DNA of 32,043 nucleotides from Acidimicrobiales bacterium (GTDB lineage Bacteria; Actinomycetota; Acidimicrobiia; Acidimicrobiales; Salinilacustritrichaceae). A model generated the notes under the pieces. The model searched no databases. It was not told the origin of the DNA and was given only the letters and a program-made list of their open reading frames with translations. Numbering within the stretch: the first letter of the stretch is position 1; each line of letters starts with the position of its first letter. Shown here one piece after another: positions 26,075 to 32,043 of the stretch. The stretch lies in assembly GCA_028822535.1 (NCBI GenBank), contig JAPKDO010000005.1:1-32043 (forward strand), written 5' to 3'. The position numbers were made by a program, and so were the translations under genes.

Positions 26075-26874
26075 CCGCGCATCGCGTCGAGCCCGACAGC
26101 ACGGTCGACCTGTCGAAGATCGACACACGCGCCACGCCGGACTTCGACGGCGACAAGGAGGACTCGTACCCCGTCCTCGACGAACGGCGCCGACGACTCG
26201 CCGAGCTGCAGGACGTCCTCTACGCCCAGAACCGACACCGCGTGCTGTTCGTCCTCCAGGCCATGGACACGGGCGGCAAGGACGGCACCATCCGCCACGT
26301 GTTCCGCGACGTCGATCCCATCGGCGTGCGGATGCACAACTTCAAGAAGCCGTCCGAACGCGAGCTCGCCCACGACTACCTGTGGCGAGTCCACCCGCAC
26401 GTCCCCGGCGACGGCGAACTCGTCGTGTTCAACCGCAGCCACTACGAGGACGTGCTCGTCGTGCGAGTGCACGACTGGATCGACGACGACCTCGCCGAGA
26501 AGCGCTTTCGCCACATCCGGGAGTTCGAACGGATGCTCGTGGACGAAGGGACGACCATCGTCAAGGTGTTCCTCCACATCTCGAAGGACGAGCAGGCCGA
26601 GCGGCTTCGAGCCCGGCTCGACGAACCCGACAAGAACTGGAAGTTCTCGACGGGCGATCTCGAGGAACGCAAGTTCTGGGACGACTACCAGCGTGTCTAC
26701 GAGGACGCCATCAGCGAGACATCGACGAAGGACGCCCCCTGGTACGTCGTCCCCGCCGACCGCAAGTGGTACCGCAACCTCGCCGTGTCGCAGATCTTGA
26801 TCGACACGATGGAAGGACTCGACCTCCGCTACCCCGAGCCCGAAGAGGGTCTGGACGACGTCGTCGTCGAGTAG
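26071..26874 (+). CDS. polyphosphate kinase 2 (PPK2) family protein
   Basis: 267 aa; VLFVLQAMDTGGKDGTIRHVFRDVDPIGVRMHNFKKPSERELAHDYLWRVHPHVPGDGELVVFNRSHYEDVLVVRVH. Confidence 0.95.
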   Translation: MTAHRVEPDSTVDLSKIDTRATPDFDGDKEDSYPVLDERRRRLAELQDVLYAQNRHRVLFVLQAMDTGGKDGTIRHVFRDVDPIGVRMHNFKKPSERELAHDYLWRVHPHVPGDGELVVFNRSHYEDVLVVRVHDWIDDDLAEKRFRHIREFERMLVDEGTTIVKVFLHISKDEQAERLRARLDEPDKNWKFSTGDLEERKFWDDYQRVYEDAISETSTKDAPWYVVPADRKWYRNLAVSQILIDTMEGLDLRYPEPEEGLDDVVVE

Positions 26875-28011
26875 TCACTCGTCCCCGTCGTCGTCCCCAC
26901 CGCCGGGCAACAGACCCTGCGTCAGCTCGACGACCCGGGCGCGGCGGCGTTCGCGGCGTTCGCGTCGGTGCTGTTCCTGCTCGCCCGCCTCGCGCAGGAC
27001 GTGCAGGCGTACCAGCCCGATGTTCTTGAGGCGTCGCGGGATCATCGACCGGAAGCTGAACTCCTCGTGTTCTTCCAGGAGGCCCTGGAGGTCATCGTCG
27101 ATCAGGACCGAGCCGGGATACGCGATGGCCGTCATGCGGCTGGCGAGGTTGACCGGTGGACCGAACAAATCTCCCTGCCGGTCGATCACCGTGCCGTAGG
27201 CAACGCCGACCCGCACATCGGAGAGGTCGTCGGCGTCGTGATACGACTCCGCCAGGTCGAGCGCGCATCGCGCCGCCGCGACCGGATCCTCCACCGTGAA
27301 CATGACCTCGTCACCGATCATCTTCACCACCCGGCCGCCGTGCCTGCCGACCGTTCCGTACGCCACGGACTCGAACCGGTCGACCACGTCCGCCAATGAG
27401 TGACTCTCGAGTTGCTGGGACAGTGCCGTGAACCCCACCAGGTCGGCGAACCCCACAGCCTGCGACGGCGCTTCGTCATCGACCGGGGTGCTCAGTCGGG
27501 CGCGGGCCGCCGCCTGCATGTGGCGACGCCAGACCTGCTCGAGCACCTCGCCGAACGTCTCACCGAACCACACGAGCGCGGTGTCGGCGTCGAAGTCCCT
27601 GGCACGTCCCCGGGAGAGCACCAGCTCGGCCTGAATCGCCGCGACGCGCGCCATCGATGCGCCCAGCATCCGCGTGATCTGGATGATCACTTCGCGGGAT
27701 GCGAACCCTGAATCGGCCAGCTCGGCGACCGACTTGAGTTGGGCGACATCGGTCTCGTTGAAGATGTTCTCGCCGGGCCGTGGGGTGGCGAACCCCAGCG
27801 CGCCCCACAGCGTCGCGACGCGATCGGCCGGGATGCCGGACCGCTCGGCGACATCGTCGATGTCGAAGCGCTGGTCCGGCAAGATCATGCTCTCGACCGC
27901 GAGGAGCGGCAGCGTGCCCGCTTCGATCGCCTGGCCGAGGTCCACATCGCTGACGCCGGCTCGCCGCAACGCCGCGATGATGAGCTCGGCGGTGTCGGCG
28001 TCGTCGCTCAT
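26875..28011 (-). CDS. class III adenylate/guanylate cyclase with Rv1264-like regulatory domain
   Basis: ATG at 28011; VGFADLVGFTALSQQLES, VVKMIGDEVMFTV, GDLFGPPVNLASRM; N-terminal DVAERSGIPADRVATLWGALGF. Confidence 0.88.
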   Translation of the reverse strand: MSDDADTAELIIAALRRAGVSDVDLGQAIEAGTLPLLAVESMILPDQRFDIDDVAERSGIPADRVATLWGALGFATPRPGENIFNETDVAQLKSVAELADSGFASREVIIQITRMLGASMARVAAIQAELVLSRGRARDFDADTALVWFGETFGEVLEQVWRRHMQAAARARLSTPVDDEAPSQAVGFADLVGFTALSQQLESHSLADVVDRFESVAYGTVGRHGGRVVKMIGDEVMFTVEDPVAAARCALDLAESYHDADDLSDVRVGVAYGTVIDRQGDLFGPPVNLASRMTAIAYPGSVLIDDDLQGLLEEHEEFSFRSMIPRRLKNIGLVRLHVLREAGEQEQHRRERRERRRARVVELTQGLLPGGGDDDGDE

Positions 28012-29582
28012 CCGAACGAATCGCCCTGCTCTGGACCAGGCGCCACTGCGACGGTGCCAGGCGGTTCTTCCGGCGCCTCGAGCAAGGTCTCGCCTCGCGC
28101 CTCGTCGGTCGACCAGGCAGGGTCGATTCCCGGACAGGTGAGGGTCACGGCGGCATCCGGGTCGTGAGGTTCCAGTTCCCACAACAACGCCGGCCGTTCC
28201 CCGTGCCAGCGGACCCCGAACGAGAGGGTGCCATGACGTGTGGGAGCGTCGTGTACCTCGATCCCCTGCCCGAACCAGCGGCGGGGCACGGTCGACAGCA
28301 ACGCCACGCCACCGTCGACCTCGCGCACGACCGACGCGCGAACGAGCGAACAGAACCGCGCCACGGCGGCAGCATCGTGCGGGTCGTCCCCAGCCCACGT
28401 CCAGGTCGTGCTCGCCGTTCCCAGCATCTCGTCCGCATCGACGAACGGGTTCTCACCGAGCGACACGCCGTCGTCGAGGGCTGCCGCCGAGGCGAGCTTC
28501 GTGGCCTGCGCCGCAGCGTCGTCCTCTCCTGCGGCTCGGAGCAGCCGCGGCGCGCCGCGCAGGCCGGCGAGCGACCAGGGGTCCCCACCGCCGCGACGGG
28601 CGACCTGCTCGGCGGCACCGGCGATGGACGTTGCCAGATGCTCGACGAGTTCGACGTTGCGGGTCAGGTCCCAGTGGTGTGCGAGCGCCCACAGCGCTGC
28701 GGCGTTGCCCTCCGCGTCCTTCGCGAACAGCGATCCGTCCTTCGCCTGGTCGGTTGCGAACGGCAGGAAGACCTCGCCCACCTCACGGTGGAACCCGAAG
28801 CGGTCGAGTGCTGCCAACCGGTGCGCGGCCGCTCGGAAGTCGACATCGTCGGTCCGGTGGAGCAACAGGAGGAATCGCCGGTTGGCATCGACGGCCGACT
28901 GCAGCCGTTCGTCCGGCACCACGAGTCGCATCCCACGATCCGTCTGGCTCCGCCAGCCGCCGACGACCTGTTCGGTCGTGGGCACCGCGGCCGGGAACGA
29001 CTGGTCGATGGGCGACTTCGCTCTGGCGCTCCGGAACAGGCCCGTGCGGCGCGGCGCTCGGGGTTCGATCGGGATCGCCACCTGGATGGTCGCGCTGTGT
29101 GGAAGCGGGAACGTGACCGTGGTCCGCTCGTCGCCGTCGGCGACCTCGTTCGGCTCGCGAGGCAACAACAGCGCTGCGCTCCCGTCGACCAGGACCGTCG
29201 TCGCGTCGACCGTGGCCGCTGTGCCGCTGTCGGCTCGCACGCCGAACGACACCGCGACGGGCACGGCCGAGTCGTTCTCCAACTCGACGATCACCATGTC
29301 GCCCCCGCCGTCGGCGGCCGTGGCCACCATCGCGTAGGCGCGATGGATGATGTCCCCTCCGGGGACGCGCATCCGCGTCTCGACGACGGGAGCGTCGCCG
29401 ATCAGTTCCTGGCGCACGTTGGCGCTCTGGACCGGATCGTGCCAACGGTCTTCCGCGCCGACCGACCAGTCGACGGTGAACGCGCCATGCCCGGGATGGA
29501 CGAGACCGGCGCGGTCGACGATGGCCGTCCGGGTCGATCCGAGGTTGCCAACAGCGGTGCCGGCGACGTGGACGGTGCTCAC
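28008..29582 (-). CDS. putative six-hairpin glycosidase-like / glucan-debranching-like protein
   Basis: 524 aa; N-terminal beta-rich region then helical region (HRLAALDRFGFHREVGEVFLPFATDQAKDGSLFAKDAEGNAAALWALAHHW); 4 bp overlap with cyclase gene. Confidence 0.55.
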   Translation of the reverse strand: MSTVHVAGTAVGNLGSTRTAIVDRAGLVHPGHGAFTVDWSVGAEDRWHDPVQSANVRQELIGDAPVVETRMRVPGGDIIHRAYAMVATAADGGGDMVIVELENDSAVPVAVSFGVRADSGTAATVDATTVLVDGSAALLLPREPNEVADGDERTTVTFPLPHSATIQVAIPIEPRAPRRTGLFRSARAKSPIDQSFPAAVPTTEQVVGGWRSQTDRGMRLVVPDERLQSAVDANRRFLLLLHRTDDVDFRAAAHRLAALDRFGFHREVGEVFLPFATDQAKDGSLFAKDAEGNAAALWALAHHWDLTRNVELVEHLATSIAGAAEQVARRGGGDPWSLAGLRGAPRLLRAAGEDDAAAQATKLASAAALDDGVSLGENPFVDADEMLGTASTTWTWAGDDPHDAAAVARFCSLVRASVVREVDGGVALLSTVPRRWFGQGIEVHDAPTRHGTLSFGVRWHGERPALLWELEPHDPDAAVTLTCPGIDPAWSTDEARGETLLEAPEEPPGTVAVAPGPEQGDSFG

Positions 29583-30592
29583 GGTTGCTCGAGTCCGTGC
29601 ATCTCGCGCCGGTTCTCCCGGTCGATCAGCCCGTCGTAGGCGTCCATGGCGGTTGCTCCTTCATGACACACGGCGACGACCCAGTCGGTGATCGGCGTCC
29701 GCACGTCGAGCTCACGGGCCTTGGCCTGCACGATGCGACAGCTCTTGACGCCTTCGGCCACCTGGTTCATCTCGGCGATCGCCTCGTCGATCGACAAGCC
29801 CTCCCCGAGCATCTTGCCGACCGTACGGTTGCGCGACTGTGGGGAGATGCACGTGGCGATGAGGTCGCCCATGCCGGCGAGCCCCGCGAAGGTGAGCGGG
29901 TTCCCGCCCAACGCCACGCCGAGTCGAGTGATCTCGTTGAGGCCACGGGTGATGACCGCAGCGCGTGTGTTGTCGCCGGCGCCGAGGCCGTCGCCCATCC
30001 CCGAGGCGATCGCGACGACGTTCTTGAGCGCGCCGCCGAGCTCACAGCCGATCAGGTCTTCGTTCGTGTACACCCGGAACAGGTTCGAATGGAACACGTC
30101 CTGGAGGGAATCGGCGACCGCGAGGTCCGCCATGGCGACCACGGAAGCGGCCGCAGCACCGGCGAGGATCTCCTTGGCGAGGTTCGGACCCGTGAGCACG
30201 CCGACGGGGTGGCCGGCCAACTCGTCGTGGATGACCTCGGTCATGCGCATCCCGGTGTCGAGTTCGAAGCCCTTGGTGAGGCTGACGACCGGGACCCATG
30301 GGCGGACGTGCGGCGTCGCAGCTCGCAACGTCTCCCGGAACGCACTCGACGGCACACCCATGACCAACAGATCCGCATCGTCGAGCGCTTCGCCCAGGTC
30401 GTTCGTGGCGGTCAGCGACTCGTGCAGGTCGTAGCCCTCGAGGTACCGCTTGTTCTGGTGCTCCTCGTTGATCTGGGAGACCGTCTCCTCCGACCGGCAC
30501 CACAGCACCGTCGGTGCGTTGTGGGCGCACAGGTGGGCGACGGTCGTCCCCCACGAGCCTCCCCCGAGAACAGCCACTCTGATCGACGACAT
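29579..30592 (-). CDS. gpsA: NAD(P)H-dependent glycerol-3-phosphate dehydrogenase
   Basis: 337 aa; VAVLGGGSWGTTVAHL, GPNLAKEI, GALKNVVAIASGMGDGLGAGDNTRAAVITRGLNE. Confidence 0.95.
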   Translation of the reverse strand: MSSIRVAVLGGGSWGTTVAHLCAHNAPTVLWCRSEETVSQINEEHQNKRYLEGYDLHESLTATNDLGEALDDADLLVMGVPSSAFRETLRAATPHVRPWVPVVSLTKGFELDTGMRMTEVIHDELAGHPVGVLTGPNLAKEILAGAAAASVVAMADLAVADSLQDVFHSNLFRVYTNEDLIGCELGGALKNVVAIASGMGDGLGAGDNTRAAVITRGLNEITRLGVALGGNPLTFAGLAGMGDLIATCISPQSRNRTVGKMLGEGLSIDEAIAEMNQVAEGVKSCRIVQAKARELDVRTPITDWVVAVCHEGATAMDAYDGLIDRENRREMHGLEQP

Positions 30593-30674
30593 GGCCGCAG
30601 ACTAGTGACGGGTCCTGGCGTACGCCGTGGCCGGCGGGATCATCGATGTGTCCGGGTTCGTACACTCCCCTGCC

Positions 30675-31253
30675 ATGGACGCTCCTCACGCCGACGACCC
30701 CACCGTCGTCATCCCGGTGAAGGACTTCACGCGCGCCAAGCTCCGGCTGGCTCCCGAACTCGCACCCGCCGAACGCGAAGCCCTGGCCAAGCGCATGGCG
30801 ACCACGGTCGTCGAGGCGGCCGATCCCCTTCCCGTGGTCATCGTGTGCGACAGCAACCCGGTGCGTTCGTGGGCCGAGTCCGTCGGGGCCCGCGTGATCT
30901 GGACGCCGGGCCTCGGACTCAACGGTGCCGTCCAGGCCGGTGTCGAGCAGTTGCGTTCCGAAGGCGTCGCCACTGCGATCGTCGCCCATTCGGACCTCCC
31001 GCTCGCCCGGTCGCTGGCGTGGGTCGGTGCGACCGAGGGCGTCACCCTCGTCCCGGACCGCGTGCGCGACGGCACCAACGTGCTCGCCGTCCCCACCGCC
31101 ATCGGCTTCCGATTCGCCTACGGCGCCGGCTCGTTCGCCGCGCACCGTGCCGAGGCCACGCAACTCGGCCAACAGGTCCGCATCATCAACGATCCCCGAC
31201 TCAGCTGGGACGTCGATCGACCCGCCGACCTCGCACTCCCCACCTGCTCATGA
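30675..31253 (+). CDS. cofC: 2-phospho-L-lactate (or phosphoenolpyruvate) guanylyltransferase
   Basis: ATG at 30675 (alternative GTG at 30627); VVIPVKDFTRAKLRLAPELAPAEREALAKRMA, HSDLPLA. Confidence 0.88.
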   Translation: MDAPHADDPTVVIPVKDFTRAKLRLAPELAPAEREALAKRMATTVVEAADPLPVVIVCDSNPVRSWAESVGARVIWTPGLGLNGAVQAGVEQLRSEGVATAIVAHSDLPLARSLAWVGATEGVTLVPDRVRDGTNVLAVPTAIGFRFAYGAGSFAAHRAEATQLGQQVRIINDPRLSWDVDRPADLALPTCS

Positions 31254-32038
31254 ACACCCCCGACCTCCCCATCCCCGAGCCGACACCGCCACCCGGCACC
31301 GTCTCGATCGGTCGCGACCTCCCGGTTCCCGACCGTGCGCTCGCCATCGGCGCCCACCCCGACGACGTCGAGTTCGGCGCCGGCGGCACGCTCGCCAAGT
31401 GGGCGGCGGCAGGTTGCGTGATCAACCACCTCGTGTGCACCGACGGGTCGAAGGGCACCTGGGACCCCGCCGCCGACCCCGCCCGACTCGTCGCCACCCG
31501 CCAGGTCGAACAGCGTGACGCTGCGACGGCACTCGGCTCGACCGGCGAGGTCGTGTTCCTCGGTTGGCCCGACGGCGAGCTCGACTCATCGCTGCGCCAG
31601 CGCTGGCAGGTCTCCTACTGGATCCGCAAGCTGCGTCCCACCGTCGTGCTCGGTCACGACCCGTGGAAGCGCTACCGCCTCCACCCCGACCATCGCCACG
31701 CCGGCCTGTTGGCCGTCGAGGGGATCGTGTCGGCACGCGACCCGTTGTTCTTCCCGGAACAGGACCTCCCCCATCACCGGCCCGACGCGCTGTTGTTGTG
31801 GGAGGCCGACGAGCCCGACCACGTCGAAGACGTCACCGACCACGTCGACGCCAAGCTCACGGCGCTCCGGGCGCACACGTCACAGTTCCGTTCGACGATG
31901 GGCGTCGACGTCGACGACCCCACCGCAGAAGACCAGTGGGACGTCTTCGCCGATCGGATCCGTGCACGGCTCGCCGAATGGGGCGACCTCGGCGGCTGCA
32001 CCCACGGCGAGGGATTCAAGCTGCTCGACCAGCTGTAG
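31250..32038 (+). CDS. PIG-L/LmbE family deacetylase
   Basis: 262 aa; ATG overlaps the cofC stop (ATGA); LAIGAHPDDVEFGAGGTLAKWAAAG, HPDHRHAG. Confidence 0.92.
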   Translation: MNTPDLPIPEPTPPPGTVSIGRDLPVPDRALAIGAHPDDVEFGAGGTLAKWAAAGCVINHLVCTDGSKGTWDPAADPARLVATRQVEQRDAATALGSTGEVVFLGWPDGELDSSLRQRWQVSYWIRKLRPTVVLGHDPWKRYRLHPDHRHAGLLAVEGIVSARDPLFFPEQDLPHHRPDALLLWEADEPDHVEDVTDHVDAKLTALRAHTSQFRSTMGVDVDDPTAEDQWDVFADRIRARLAEWGDLGGCTHGEGFKLLDQL

Positions 32039-32043
32039 CTAGT

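Overview
A 32 kb, GC-rich, gene-dense bacterial chromosome segment. The gene content (mycothiol conjugate amidase-like, F420 CofC, ImuA'/ImuB/DnaE2, an Rv1264-like cyclase) indicates a high-GC actinobacterium, possibly an Acidimicrobiia/Ilumatobacter-like organism (lineage is inference). About 29 protein genes can be supported. I see no tRNA, rRNA, CRISPR array, prophage or transposase. The most coherent system is a DNA-damage (LexA/SOS) cluster: an AlkB-like dioxygenase, dnaE2, and an imuA'-imuB operon. Each is preceded by one or two near-perfect actinobacterial SOS boxes (CGAAC-N4-GTTCG). The most unusual items are: (i) a small ORF (25673..26074) made largely of eight 9-residue S-x-x-S-[IVL]-L-S-x-G repeats, translationally coupled to a PPK2 gene; (ii) a 2 x 68 bp perfect tandem repeat carrying 10-bp inverted repeats, between imuB and an MFS exporter gene; (iii) an SOS box directly upstream of alkB; and (iv) a lipoprotein with a metzincin-like HELFH...LMY motif. 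All functional assignments come from reading the sequence; no searches were run.
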